DNA of 64,000 bases, from assembly GCA_016786495.1 (NCBI GenBank), contig JAEUUJ010000002.1, positions 18,106-82,105 of the forward strand, written 5' to 3'. The stretch is from Cyclobacteriaceae bacterium. Lineage in GTDB: Bacteria > Bacteroidota > Bacteroidia > Cytophagales > Cyclobacteriaceae. The notes below the pieces were generated by a model. The model did no database searches and was not told the origin of the DNA. It saw nothing but the letters and a program-made list of their open reading frames with translations. Below are positions 44,329 through 53,067 of this stretch, piece after piece; the stretch's first letter is position 1; each line of letters starts with the position of its first letter. The position numbers and the translations under genes are program-made.

Positions 44329-44678
44329 CAGTAGAACGCATCCTCAAAGTGCACGATCTCCGGGTTAAGCCCCGTTTTCACTGACACAATGTCAAACCGG
44401 ATATTTCCTTCATATCTATTCTCGTAGGTGTATTGCTCCGCTGCGCGGATAACCGTTGCTGCCTTCCGTGAGTCTACAAATGCTTCCGGTTCACCGTAAA
44501 AGGAATAACTCCGCGTTTTCACTTCCACAAAAACAATAAACGATCCTTTCTTTACGATCAGGTCAATCTCGCCATGTTTATGCCGATAATTGCGAACGAG
44601 AATCTCGTAACCCTTGCTCCGCAGATAGTCTGCTGCACTTTCTTCACCAGCTTTACCGGTTTTTGCTCTATCATTCAT
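44328..44678 (-). CDS. YraN/UPF0102 family endonuclease-like protein
   Basis: A 116-residue protein of the UPF0102 family with a PD-(D/E)XK nuclease-like core: GEESAADYLRSKGYEILVRNYRHKHGEIDLIVKKG and FVEVKTRS, giving the Glu-x-Asp ... Glu-Val-Lys pattern. Nucleic-acid cleavage or repair is suspected for the family but unproven. Its stop codon lies at the edge of an intergenic repeat. It is divergent from the sugar isomerase gene. Confidence 0.93.
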   Translation of the reverse strand: MNDRAKTGKAGEESAADYLRSKGYEILVRNYRHKHGEIDLIVKKGSFIVFVEVKTRSYSFYGEPEAFVDSRKAATVIRAAEQYTYENRYEGNIRFDIVSVKTGLNPEIVHFEDAFY

Positions 44679-44707
44679 GGTGATCGGAAATCATATTTCT
44701 AAAATCG

Positions 44708-44715
44708 TAAATTTG
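44708..44715 (+). promoter_or_regulatory. -7 box of the sugar-phosphate isomerase, probable leaderless transcript
   Basis: TAAATTTG is a perfect match to TAnnTTTG and ends 4 bp before the ATG at 44720. The transcript would start at or beside the start codon. Confidence 0.5.
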
Positions 44716-44719
44716 CAGC

Positions 44720-45727
44720 ATGTCTGTTACAAAAAAATCAATTGAGACTTTCACGCGCCAGTTGGGCGATGCACTGAAGATCGGTCAATCACTTGATCTT
44801 ATGCGTCCGGGAAGTGATATCCGGAATGTGGTGATAGCCGGAATGGGTGGCTCGGGCATCAGTGCGAATCTGGTTGAGTCGTTAACCTGGGGACGAATTC
44901 CAATTCCGATTACGGTTTGCAAAAGCTATACAATTCCGCAGTTTGTTAGCCCGCATACGTTATTCATCGCCAGCTCGTACAGCGGCAATACAGAAGAAAC
45001 AATTGCTGCTCTTAATAAAGCGTTACTCAAACGTGCGCACTGCATTGTGATCGCTTCAGGCGGGAAAATTCTTGATATCGCACGCGAATACAACCTGTTT
45101 TACATTCAATTGCCGTTAGGTTGGGCCAGCCCGCGGGCCATGCTGGGTTACAACATGGTGTCGCTGTTGTCATTATTATACCACACCAACCTGATCGGTG
45201 CTGCCTTTATTAAAGAAACGGAAAACGCGATGGAATATCTCGACCGCAGCGAGAAAGCCATCCAGACAGAAGCCGAGATCATCGCCCGGAAATTGAAGGG
45301 CAAACTGCCGGTTATTTATTGCGACAGCCGGTTACAAGCCATGGCTACGCGTTTTCAGCAACAGCTAAACGAAAACTCAAAACAGCTGGCGCACGTGAAC
45401 GTGTTTCCGGAAATGAATCACAACGAATTAACAGGCTGGAAATTCCCGGAGAACCTTTTGCCGATGCTTCAGGTTATCTACCTGTATTCCGACCACGACC
45501 ATGAACGCGTGGAGAAACGCATGGACATTTGCCGGGATATATTCGAAAAGAAATCGAACAGCATTATTGATATCGTGGGCGAAGGAGCCTCACTGCTCGA
45601 ACAATATTATTACCTCATCCACTTAACCGACTGGATTTCGTTCTACCTCGCCAAGGAAAATGGGGTTGAGGCCGATCCGATCGAAACGGTGGACTACCTA
45701 AAAGCCGAGCTGGAAAAAAACAGGTGA
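44720..45727 (+). CDS. Bifunctional phosphoglucose/phosphomannose isomerase (SIS domain)
   Basis: 335 residues. The N-terminal SIS domain begins VVIAGMGGSGISANLVESL and shows SSYSGNTEET, the sugar-phosphate binding serines. The C-terminal half has PEMNHNELTGW, the conserved His-Asn-Glu segment of the bifunctional PGI/PMI family. It would interconvert glucose-6-P or mannose-6-P with fructose-6-P. The stop overlaps the GTG start of lipB (GTGA), so the two genes are translationally coupled. Confidence 0.9.
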   Translation: MSVTKKSIETFTRQLGDALKIGQSLDLMRPGSDIRNVVIAGMGGSGISANLVESLTWGRIPIPITVCKSYTIPQFVSPHTLFIASSYSGNTEETIAALNKALLKRAHCIVIASGGKILDIAREYNLFYIQLPLGWASPRAMLGYNMVSLLSLLYHTNLIGAAFIKETENAMEYLDRSEKAIQTEAEIIARKLKGKLPVIYCDSRLQAMATRFQQQLNENSKQLAHVNVFPEMNHNELTGWKFPENLLPMLQVIYLYSDHDHERVEKRMDICRDIFEKKSNSIIDIVGEGASLLEQYYYLIHLTDWISFYLAKENGVEADPIETVDYLKAELEKNR

Positions 45728-46443
45728 ACGCAGTTCTCAACCATCAAACAAAATTTATCGACCTGGGGCTGATAGCCTATCAGCAAGCCTGGGATTATCA
45801 AACCAATCTCTTCAATTCGATTTTAGAAATAAAATCTGCCAATCGCACCGCAGCAGAAGGCGAACAACAATTAACCGACAACTACCTGCTGTTCTGCGAA
45901 CACCCGCATGTATACACGCTTGGCAAAAGTGGTAACGAAGAAAATTTATTGATTAAGAAAGAAGAACTGCCTGCCATCGGTGCGACTTATTTTCATATCA
46001 ATCGCGGTGGCGACATCACGTATCACGGCCCGGGGCAATTAGTGGGGTACCCAATCCTGGACCTTGAAAATTTTTTTACGGATATCCATCAGTACATGCG
46101 GTTGCTGGAAGAAGCGGTGATCCAAACACTGCAGGAATTTGAAATAAAAGCTGGCCGAATTAAAGGATTGACGGGTGTTTGGCTGGATATTGACGATCCG
46201 AAAAAAGCTCGTAAAATCTGCGCAATGGGTGTAAAAACCAGTCGCTGGGTAACGTTGCATGGTTTCGCGCTGAATGTGAATACTGATCTTTCCTATTTCG
46301 ATAAGATGATTCCCTGCGGGATCAACGATAAAGCGGTGACTTCCATGCAGAAAGAGCTGGGAAGACTGGTAGATATGACGGAAGTCAAAAATCTGATGAA
46401 AGAAAAATTAGCTACGCTTTTTAAAATGAACTTGCTCGCGTAG
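45724..46443 (+). CDS. lipB: Lipoyl (octanoyl) transferase
   Basis: Transfers octanoyl from acyl-carrier protein to lipoyl domains of 2-oxoacid dehydrogenases, the first step of lipoylation. The 239-residue protein has the RGGDITYHGPGQLVGYPILDL motif (about residues 95-115), the catalytic lysine in GVKTSRWVTLHGFALNV and Cys in MIPCGI. GTG at 45724 overlaps the preceding stop. The next gene is separated by a repeat-like segment. LipA is not in the window. Confidence 0.95.
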   Translation: MNAVLNHQTKFIDLGLIAYQQAWDYQTNLFNSILEIKSANRTAAEGEQQLTDNYLLFCEHPHVYTLGKSGNEENLLIKKEELPAIGATYFHINRGGDITYHGPGQLVGYPILDLENFFTDIHQYMRLLEEAVIQTLQEFEIKAGRIKGLTGVWLDIDDPKKARKICAMGVKTSRWVTLHGFALNVNTDLSYFDKMIPCGINDKAVTSMQKELGRLVDMTEVKNLMKEKLATLFKMNLLA

Positions 46444-46500
46444 TTACGCTTCGCCAGACTCAGCGTGGCAATACGAGTTAGTAGCCTGAGTCAACAAACC
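46444..46500. repeat. Repeat-like hairpin ACGCT...AGCGT after lipB
   Basis: Arms ACGCT (46446-46450) and AGCGT (46462-46466) flank TCGCCAGACTC and are followed by GGCAAT. This is the same layout as the hairpin at 44301-44328, whose arms are ATTCT and AGAAT and whose tail is GACAAT. No coding sequence is present here. Confidence 0.5.
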
Positions 46501-46564
46501 TTTACTCCGTTGACACCACTTGTCTGATCAAATCGTTACCTTCGGTAAAATTTGTTTGAATTAT

Positions 46565-47284
46565 ATGCTCCCCGAACTTCGCGACATTGTTTTCCTGGAT
46601 ATTGAAACCGTTGGTTGTACCGACCAGTACAACACGCTCGATGACCGCCTGAAAGCTCAGTGGGAACGCAAAGCGGCTTTTTTAAAACGCGAAGAAGATG
46701 CTACCGATGAAGATTTGTTTTACCTCCGCTCCGGCATTTATGCAGAATTCGGAAAGGTGGTATGCATCGGAGTCGGGATGCTATACGACACGGAATCCGG
46801 AGAACTTGGCTTAAAAACAAAAACCTATTGCGGCCATGACGAGCGTGCGTTACTGCTGGAATTTAAAGACATGCTTGAGAAGATCGACTCGTCATCCGTG
46901 AGGCTATGTGCCCACAATGGCAAGGAGTTTGATTTCCCATATCTGAGCCGGAGAATGCTGGTGCAGAACATTCCGTTGCCGATTGCGTTAAACCTCTCAG
47001 GACGCAAGCCATGGGAAACTCCGCACCTCGATACCATGGAAATGTGGAAATTTGGCGACTATAAGAATTTCACCTCCCTCGATCTGCTGGCCGCCATTTT
47101 TAATATTCCTTCCAGCAAAAACGACATGGACGGCAGCCAGGTCAATCATGTATATTATAAAGAAAACAATCTGGAGAAAATCAAAAATTATTGCGTCAGC
47201 GATGTTGTAGTGCTCACGCAGCTTTATTTAAAATTAAAAGGAATGCCTGTGTTGGATACCAAAAACATCATCCAGCGGGCATAA
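46565..47284 (+). CDS. DEDDy 3'-5' exonuclease (PolB-type ribonuclease H fold)
   Basis: 239 residues from ATG at 46565. Exonuclease motifs: FLDIETV (Asp and Glu of ExoI, at about residues 10-12), AHNGKEFDFPYL (ExoII Asp), and YCVSD near the end (ExoIII Y-x3-D, the DEDDy variant). Between them is a Rossmann-like ribonuclease H fold. Such orphan exonucleases are annotated in Bacteroidota as predicted 3'-5' exonucleases similar to PolB; a precise role is not known. An alternative TTG start at 46520 would add 15 residues but the ATG is preferred. Rnr starts 5 bp after it. Confidence 0.88.
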   Translation: MLPELRDIVFLDIETVGCTDQYNTLDDRLKAQWERKAAFLKREEDATDEDLFYLRSGIYAEFGKVVCIGVGMLYDTESGELGLKTKTYCGHDERALLLEFKDMLEKIDSSSVRLCAHNGKEFDFPYLSRRMLVQNIPLPIALNLSGRKPWETPHLDTMEMWKFGDYKNFTSLDLLAAIFNIPSSKNDMDGSQVNHVYYKENNLEKIKNYCVSDVVVLTQLYLKLKGMPVLDTKNIIQRA

Positions 47285-47289
47285 GTATT

Positions 47290-49467
47290 ATGAGTAAAAA
47301 ACAAAACAAGAAAAAATCCAAAGACGATAAACATCAGATCGGACGTCTCCGGTCAGCCATTTTAGACCTCTTCGAAACAAACCCGGGCCGGGCATATTCG
47401 ATCAACCAGCTCACCAAAAAACTTGTCCTCAAAAAACGGGACGACATAAAAACGGCAACCTTTCTGGTTTACGAACTGGAAGAAGATGGCAAGCTGAAAG
47501 AACTTCCCAATGGAAGTTATGTAAGTGCGCAAGCTGCCGAATCTGCAACCGGTGGCATCACAGGCATTGTGGACCATGTAAATCCACGCTTTGCGTACAT
47601 CCGCATTGGTGAAGACAAGAAAGACATCTATGTTAAAACATCCGATCTCGGATCGGCTGTGGATGGCGATACCGTTACTGTATCGGTGTTTTCAAAGAGA
47701 AGCGGTGCAAATCCGGAGGGCAAAGTAATGGGCGTGATCAAACGCGGCCGTACACGGTTTGCCGGTCGCGTGGAACTTTCACGCAACGTTGCATTCGTAG
47801 TTCCTGACTACCGCAAAATGCATCAGGATTTCTACATCCATTCGGAAGATATCAATGGAGCGAAGAATAACGACAAGGTTGTTATTGAGGTAGTGGAATG
47901 GGCCTCCGGTGAAAAAAACCCGGTAGCCAAAATCGTGAACGTGTTGGGAAGTGCCGGTGAAAACGAAGCCGAGATTCACTCGATCATGGCTGAATTTGGA
48001 TTGCCGTTTACATTCCCGGAAAAGGTTGAACGCGAATCCGAAACAATTGATGAAGGTTTTACACAAGCTGAAATCAAGAAACGCTGGGATTTCCGCGATA
48101 TCTTAACGTTTACCATCGACCCGGAAGATGCAAAAGACTTTGATGATGCATTGTCATTCGAATATTTGCCCGGTGGCGATTACCGGATTGGTGTACACAT
48201 TGCCGATGTAACGCACTACGTACGTCCGGATTCGGAACTCGAAAAGGAAGCATACGATCGCGCAACTTCAGTTTATCTGGTTGACCGCACGATCCCAATG
48301 CTGCCGGAAAGATTATCAAACGGACTGTGTTCGCTTCGACCGAAGGAAGACAAGTTTACGTTTTCTGCCGTCTTCGAAATGGACAAGCAAGGCCATATCA
48401 AAAAAGAATGGTTTGGACGCACGATCATCCACTCCGATCATCGCTTCAGCTACGAAGGAGCACAGGAAGTGTTGGAGACAAAGCAGGGTATGTTTGCCAA
48501 TGAGCTGAACATCCTGAACGAGCTGGCCCATCAACTGCGGAAAGAACGTTTTAAAAACGGAGCGGTGAACTTCGAGGCCACGGAAGTAAAGTTTAAGCTC
48601 GATGAAAAGGGAAAGCCGCTTGCCGTAATTCCGAAAGTTCGCAAAGACGCGCACAAACTCATTGAAGAGTTTATGCTGCTTGCCAACAAACAAGTTGCGC
48701 GGTTCATCTACAACATGAAAAAAGGTGAAGAGCGCAACACATTTGTCTACCGCACACACGACAATCCTGATCCGGAAAAGCTTCAAAATTTTGCCACGTT
48801 CGCGCGGCAGTTTGGCCATAAACTGAATGTAGAAGGTAATGGGGTTTCACGATCACTTAACCGGCTGATGGATGAAGTGGAAGGCAAGCCCGAACAAAAC
48901 GTGTTGCAGTCGCTTGCGGTACGCGCCATGGCGAAGGCAAAATACACAACCGAAGCGAAGGGTCACTTCGGTCTGGCGTTCGATCATTATTCGCACTTTA
49001 CCTCGCCCATCCGGCGTTATCCCGATATGATGGCGCACCGGTTGTTACAGCACTATCTCGATAAAGGAAAATCAGTGAACAAGAAAGAGTTTGAAGAGCG
49101 TTGCCTTCATTCTTCTGAGCGCGAGAAACGTGCGGCTGATGCCGAGCGTGCCTCCATTAAATACAAGCAGGTTGAGTACATGTCGATGATGGACAAGGGC
49201 AAGACCTACGATGGTATCATCTCAGGCGTTACGGAGTGGGGTATCTTCATTGAAATGATCGAAACCAAATGTGAGGGTATGATTCGTCTGGCTGATCTGG
49301 AGGATGACTTCTACGAGTTTGATGAAAAAAGCTACAGTGTAATTGGCCGGAGAAGAAGAAAAATCTATACGCTGGGCGACCAGGTGCGCGTGAAAATCAA
49401 GAAGACCGATGTCGACCGAAGAACGATAGACTTGGTGTTCGCACGGGAAGCGTCACCGGCTGAGTAA
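47290..49467 (+). CDS. rnr: Ribonuclease R
   Basis: Processive 3'-5' exoribonuclease (RNB family) of 725 residues. An N-terminal winged-helix region (LRSAILDLFETNPGRAYSINQLTKKL) precedes cold-shock domains, then the RNB catalytic core starting FTIDPEDAKDFDDALSFE (catalytic Asp residues) and ending SPIRRYPDMMAHRLL, and a C-terminal S1 domain (KTYDGIISGVTEWGIFIEMIETKCEGMIRLADL). ATG at 47290 follows a short gap of 5 bp after the exonuclease gene; the frame is open further upstream but overlaps it. Two RNA/DNA 3'-5' exonucleases thus sit in one unit. A terminator follows. Confidence 0.97.
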   Translation: MSKKQNKKKSKDDKHQIGRLRSAILDLFETNPGRAYSINQLTKKLVLKKRDDIKTATFLVYELEEDGKLKELPNGSYVSAQAAESATGGITGIVDHVNPRFAYIRIGEDKKDIYVKTSDLGSAVDGDTVTVSVFSKRSGANPEGKVMGVIKRGRTRFAGRVELSRNVAFVVPDYRKMHQDFYIHSEDINGAKNNDKVVIEVVEWASGEKNPVAKIVNVLGSAGENEAEIHSIMAEFGLPFTFPEKVERESETIDEGFTQAEIKKRWDFRDILTFTIDPEDAKDFDDALSFEYLPGGDYRIGVHIADVTHYVRPDSELEKEAYDRATSVYLVDRTIPMLPERLSNGLCSLRPKEDKFTFSAVFEMDKQGHIKKEWFGRTIIHSDHRFSYEGAQEVLETKQGMFANELNILNELAHQLRKERFKNGAVNFEATEVKFKLDEKGKPLAVIPKVRKDAHKLIEEFMLLANKQVARFIYNMKKGEERNTFVYRTHDNPDPEKLQNFATFARQFGHKLNVEGNGVSRSLNRLMDEVEGKPEQNVLQSLAVRAMAKAKYTTEAKGHFGLAFDHYSHFTSPIRRYPDMMAHRLLQHYLDKGKSVNKKEFEERCLHSSEREKRAADAERASIKYKQVEYMSMMDKGKTYDGIISGVTEWGIFIEMIETKCEGMIRLADLEDDFYEFDEKSYSVIGRRRRKIYTLGDQVRVKIKKTDVDRRTIDLVFAREASPAE

Positions 49468-49481
49468 GTGATTTCTGAAAG

Positions 49482-49505
49482 TCGCGGCCCGGTGCCGCGA
49501 TTTTT
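49482..49505 (+). terminator. Intrinsic terminator of rnr
   Basis: Stem TCGCGGC / GCCGCGA with a 5-nt loop, followed by five T. It starts 15 bp after the rnr stop. Confidence 0.82.
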
Positions 49506-49560
49506 GTTTACGTGATTATTTTAGGATTGCTTTAAGTAATTTGGCAGCCTAATCGCGCTC

Positions 49561-50535
49561 ATGAACCCCGTCAAAACCTACCAGCAGTGGATCGAACAGG
49601 AAATCAAACGAAAACCGTTCGGCAAGCAGCCTGTTTCACTTTATGAACCCATCCGCTATATCATGGCGCTGGGTGGAAAGCGACTCCGGCCCATCCTTGC
49701 GCTTCTCTCCTATTCGCTGTATAAAGATGATGCAAAGGCCATTGTACCGTATGCGACTGCAATTGAGGTATTCCACAATTTTACACTCATGCATGATGAT
49801 ATCATGGATAACGCCCCGTTGCGGAGAGGAAATGTAACGGTACACGAAAAGTGGAACATGAGCACCGCCATCCTATCGGGCGATGTGATGCAGGTGAAGG
49901 TATACGATCTGCTGTTATCCTTGCCGGCAGAGAAATTCAAAGAAGTTGTTACGTTCTTCAATCAATGCGCCACCGAAGTGTGCGAAGGCCAGCAGTGGGA
50001 TATGGAATTTGAAACCACTCAGTCGGTAACGGAGGCACAGTACATTAACATGATACGGCAAAAAACAGCCGTGTTGCTTGGTTTTAGTTTGGAAATGGGC
50101 GCTATCCTCGCAGATGCCTCACTGACAGACCGGAAACTGCTGCGCGCATTCGGGACCAATATTGGTATCGGTTTCCAGTTAAAAGATGATTTACTGGATG
50201 CCTATGCCGACCCAAAAAAATTCGGCAAGCAGGTCGGTGGCGATATCCTCGCGAACAAAAAAACATATCTGCTAATCAAGGCACTCGAAAAAGCAAAAGG
50301 AAAAACAAAAACAGCCTTGCAGGAACAGCTTGCGCTGAAAAAATTTAACAAAGCCAAAAAAGTAAAAGCCGTAAAGTCGATTTATGATGCGCTGAATATT
50401 CCTGCGCTAACCGAGAAAAAAATCAATCAGTATTTTGAAAAAGGGTTTACAGCGCTTGATCAGTTGAACGTTGCGCCCGACAAGAAACAAGGGCTTGTTG
50501 CTTTTGCGAAAGATTTGATCAGCAGGCAGTCATAA
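49561..50535 (+). CDS. Polyprenyl (isoprenyl) diphosphate synthase
   Basis: Elongates allylic diphosphates with isopentenyl diphosphate to make quinone tails or carrier lipids. 324 residues with both aspartate-rich motifs: first DDIMD (MHDDIMDNAPLRRG, about residues 79-83) and second DDLLD (QLKDDLLDAYADP). The GGKRLRPILALLSYSL segment binds the substrate phosphate. Product length cannot be judged safely. Depends on MEP pathway precursors, of which dxs (16781) is the first enzyme here. Confidence 0.94.
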   Translation: MNPVKTYQQWIEQEIKRKPFGKQPVSLYEPIRYIMALGGKRLRPILALLSYSLYKDDAKAIVPYATAIEVFHNFTLMHDDIMDNAPLRRGNVTVHEKWNMSTAILSGDVMQVKVYDLLLSLPAEKFKEVVTFFNQCATEVCEGQQWDMEFETTQSVTEAQYINMIRQKTAVLLGFSLEMGAILADASLTDRKLLRAFGTNIGIGFQLKDDLLDAYADPKKFGKQVGGDILANKKTYLLIKALEKAKGKTKTALQEQLALKKFNKAKKVKAVKSIYDALNIPALTEKKINQYFEKGFTALDQLNVAPDKKQGLVAFAKDLISRQS

Positions 50536-50609
50536 AAAGTAAAGCGAAGAATTTCCTCCAACCAGTCTTCGGAAATCCTTCACTTTCTCTTCCGCATGAA
50601 GCTCTTTCG

Positions 50610-51365
50610 TTACCGGATGTTAACGGCGTTCGACAATTTTACTTTATATCGCACGCCCCCGCCAAAATCTTCGTCCATCCGCAATACTTCCCTGCCCTTT
50701 TTACTGATGTAGAAAATAGCGTAACTCCGGGCATCATAATCAATGCGAAGTTTCCAACAGGGAACACTTCCTCCTTCGATCACCGAAAGATTCTCCTCCC
50801 CGATTACCGTGTACACATACAGTTTAGGCTCGGTCCGGCCACCCGGATGATAGAAACTGATGGCAAAGCTTTTTCCTGCTTTTAAATCGAGCAACGGAAA
50901 CATTTCGAGGTCCAATTCCCAATTCAGCGTGGGGTCTTTCAGCGTGATCAGAAAATCTTTCTTGGAGTTATTTGACACAGAGTCTGAGCCTTTAATCTTA
51001 TCCGAATAAAAGTCGTACGCCTCAATCACGCGGTTCATTTTTGTGTAGTGATAAATGGGTGAAAACGTGCTCGCATCCATCAGGGAATACACGTTACGCA
51101 CACGTGCCGTGTCTGAACCATACCATTTCTGATTGATCTCGATCAGGTCTTTACCGCCGCGATTAACAAATTTCACGTCACGACTCCAAACCGTTGTGAA
51201 TGTCTGGCGTGCGTCTCCTTTTCGCTGAATGAACACCAGATATTGGTTCGAAGAGGGCTTAAGGTGCTTCTTAATCAACTTACTGCCGAGGTGATAAATA
51301 GTATCCGTCTGCGCACGCAGCATCATGGGCGCCAGTAACAGCAATAGAATAATGTTGAGTTTCAT
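50610..51365 (-). CDS. Secreted protein of unknown function (DUF3108-like)
   Basis: 251 residues with a signal peptide (LNIILLLLLAPMMLRA). The mature protein is strand-rich; it includes ARQTFTTVWSRDVKFVNRGGKDLIEI, and VPCWKLRIDYDARSYAIFYISKKGREVLRMD, a pattern similar to DUF3108-type periplasmic proteins (tentative). It lies 9 bp downstream of the degenerate metallo-beta-lactamase gene, so the two are very likely cotranscribed. Confidence 0.65.
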   Translation of the reverse strand: MKLNIILLLLLAPMMLRAQTDTIYHLGSKLIKKHLKPSSNQYLVFIQRKGDARQTFTTVWSRDVKFVNRGGKDLIEINQKWYGSDTARVRNVYSLMDASTFSPIYHYTKMNRVIEAYDFYSDKIKGSDSVSNNSKKDFLITLKDPTLNWELDLEMFPLLDLKAGKSFAISFYHPGGRTEPKLYVYTVIGEENLSVIEGGSVPCWKLRIDYDARSYAIFYISKKGREVLRMDEDFGGGVRYKVKLSNAVNIR

Positions 51366-51374
51366 GAGTTGATT

Positions 51375-52853
51375 TTATTTGTTTTGATCAAGTACGGTTG
51401 TGATCTCCTTCCATGCAATCGGACGGGTGTGCATCGCGTAAACGGTTTCCACATCGAGTTTGTGGCGGTCAACAACTGCTTTTACTTCCGAGAGATACTC
51501 AATGAAGAAGAAACTCTTATCGCGCATTTGCTGTACCAGGTCGCTGGCGTAGAGCACTTTTTGTTTCGGGAAATAGACAGCGACCATGCGCTCACCTCCC
51601 TCGCCTTGCACCGGAATGATCTGTATCGGTATGTTTTTGTCGTTGAGTGTGATCGCGTTGTCGACCAGCGTATAAACGGGTTTCGACTTCCTGATTTGTT
51701 GATTGTCCGGTTTGGGCGAGTGATCAGCCTGTGATACCCGATCCAGGATGGCCTTGTTCAGCTTGTTGGTATATACAGGAATACCGGCTGCAACATACTC
51801 ACGCACCCCGGCCAGGTGCGGCCATGCGTCAGAACTCACCACTACGCCTTTTATCTTTTTTGATGGGTAGCGCTTCTTTACTTCATTCATCAGCTGAACG
51901 CTATAACCCGAACTAATGGGTGCCTCGATCACCACGATGCCATCTTCCTGCTCTGCCCAGCCGGTAAACCAGTTTCCGGGGATGACAAAAATTCCTTTCG
52001 CAATTTCTATAGCCTGATCAACCTGTAGTTTGGTGTCGTTTACATTTCGCTTGTTCGCAGGTGCTTTCTTTACTTCATCGGGGATGGTGAATACAGACTC
52101 GTCTGTTGTTTCAAGAAACTCAATGCTGTTAATGGATATCTTTTTCCAGAGGTGGCCTGCACGATAGATGTCCCATTGTTCCGGATATACGATGTTGCCT
52201 TTGTGCAGGGCATACAACGTGTACTGAATACGGGTTGTGAACTTACCCCACACGGAAAAGAAAAATTCATAGGGAGAATACGTGTCAATCCCTGCTTCAG
52301 AAATCAAAAACGTACTGGCGTTGATAAAAATTTTGTATCCCGTGTTTGCAGTCGTAAAACTCAGCTGATAGTGATTCACACCCTCTAATGCGACTTGCTT
52401 TTCCAGCCTGGCACCATACTTTTTTGCGAGCGCAAGCAAATGTTCCGGACCGTAGTGAAGCCAGCGAATATTTTCTTCGCCATAGCTGTAGGGAGACGGC
52501 ATCTTACGGTCGCCAAAAGCCATGCAACCCAGCGAGTCGTTTTGGATGTAAACAAGTGTGTTGGACTCAGGACTTTGACCCATCTTCGATTCCGTCTTTT
52601 GATAAAGCTTCAGTCCCCGTGCAGACCGGATCTCGTCTGTATCGGTGTACGAGGTAATAAACGGCCCTTCCGGGTTTTCAGATTGTTCAAGCCAGTGCTG
52701 ATGTCCGATGTGGTGCATGTGAATGTAATTCACCTTGTCCCATGCGTTGCCGCCATAGGCTTCAGTCGTTTTTTCGAGGATACTTTTTGCATCCTGACCC
52801 TTTACAAAGACCGGAGCAACGATGATGAATATAAGAGGTATAAGTTTACGCAT
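51375..52853 (-). CDS. Secreted protein with degenerate metallo-beta-lactamase fold
   Basis: 492 residues with a signal peptide (IPLIFIIVAPVFVKG). The first half carries an outer-membrane-lipoprotein-like region (ILEKTTEAYGGNAW at the start). The second half looks like a metallo-beta-lactamase fold, from IFVIPGNWFTG and IVVIEAPISSGYSVQLMNEVKKRYP, to VVVSSDAWPHLAGV, where the usual metal-binding HxHxDH is reduced to S-S-D-A-W-P-H with one histidine left, followed by LYASDLV and AMHTRP. Zinc binding is therefore likely partial or lost (inference). It is divergent from the LytS-LytTR pair and precedes the 50610 gene by 9 bp. Confidence 0.78.
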   Translation of the reverse strand: MRKLIPLIFIIVAPVFVKGQDAKSILEKTTEAYGGNAWDKVNYIHMHHIGHQHWLEQSENPEGPFITSYTDTDEIRSARGLKLYQKTESKMGQSPESNTLVYIQNDSLGCMAFGDRKMPSPYSYGEENIRWLHYGPEHLLALAKKYGARLEKQVALEGVNHYQLSFTTANTGYKIFINASTFLISEAGIDTYSPYEFFFSVWGKFTTRIQYTLYALHKGNIVYPEQWDIYRAGHLWKKISINSIEFLETTDESVFTIPDEVKKAPANKRNVNDTKLQVDQAIEIAKGIFVIPGNWFTGWAEQEDGIVVIEAPISSGYSVQLMNEVKKRYPSKKIKGVVVSSDAWPHLAGVREYVAAGIPVYTNKLNKAILDRVSQADHSPKPDNQQIRKSKPVYTLVDNAITLNDKNIPIQIIPVQGEGGERMVAVYFPKQKVLYASDLVQQMRDKSFFFIEYLSEVKAVVDRHKLDVETVYAMHTRPIAWKEITTVLDQNK

Positions 52854-52939
52854 GATGTTGGGGTTTGGTGCAACAAACGCTCAAACCCTTTTGGAGATTT
52901 AGCTTTTCAACATCTGGCCGATTTCATTTGCCAGTGACA

Positions 52940-52973
52940 CAAATCTCTCTACCGATTGAATCGGTAGAATTTG
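52940..52973. promoter_or_regulatory. Inverted repeat in the divergent gap beside the LytTR operon
   Basis: TCTACCGAT (52948-52956) and ATCGGTAGA (52960-52968) are perfect 9-bp arms around TGA, with outer CAAAT (52940-52944) and ATTTG (52969-52973). It lies 87 bp upstream of the minus-strand gene and 95 bp upstream of the kinase. The symmetry suggests a dimer-binding operator or hairpin; no known motif is claimed. The rest of 52854-53067 has no clear promoter. Confidence 0.45.
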
Positions 52974-53067
52974 TTTTAGCAGAGATGAGCTATTGGTATC
53001 AAATCCGTACAGAATCCGTTAACTCACCGGAGTTAAATGCTTAATTTCAAGCTTTCCCTTATAAACC

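Noticed and set aside
48316-48819. 167-codon frame antisense to rnr
   Set aside because: Antisense to the catalytic RNB domain, no domain of its own.
50536-50609. Imperfect inverted repeat between the polyprenyl synthase and the convergent secreted gene
   Set aside because: The arms pair only with several mismatches and there is no T run, so a terminator cannot be claimed.
52395-52937. 180-codon plus-strand frame opposite the degenerate metallo-beta-lactamase gene
   Set aside because: Fully antisense to a gene with a clear signal peptide and fold pattern.
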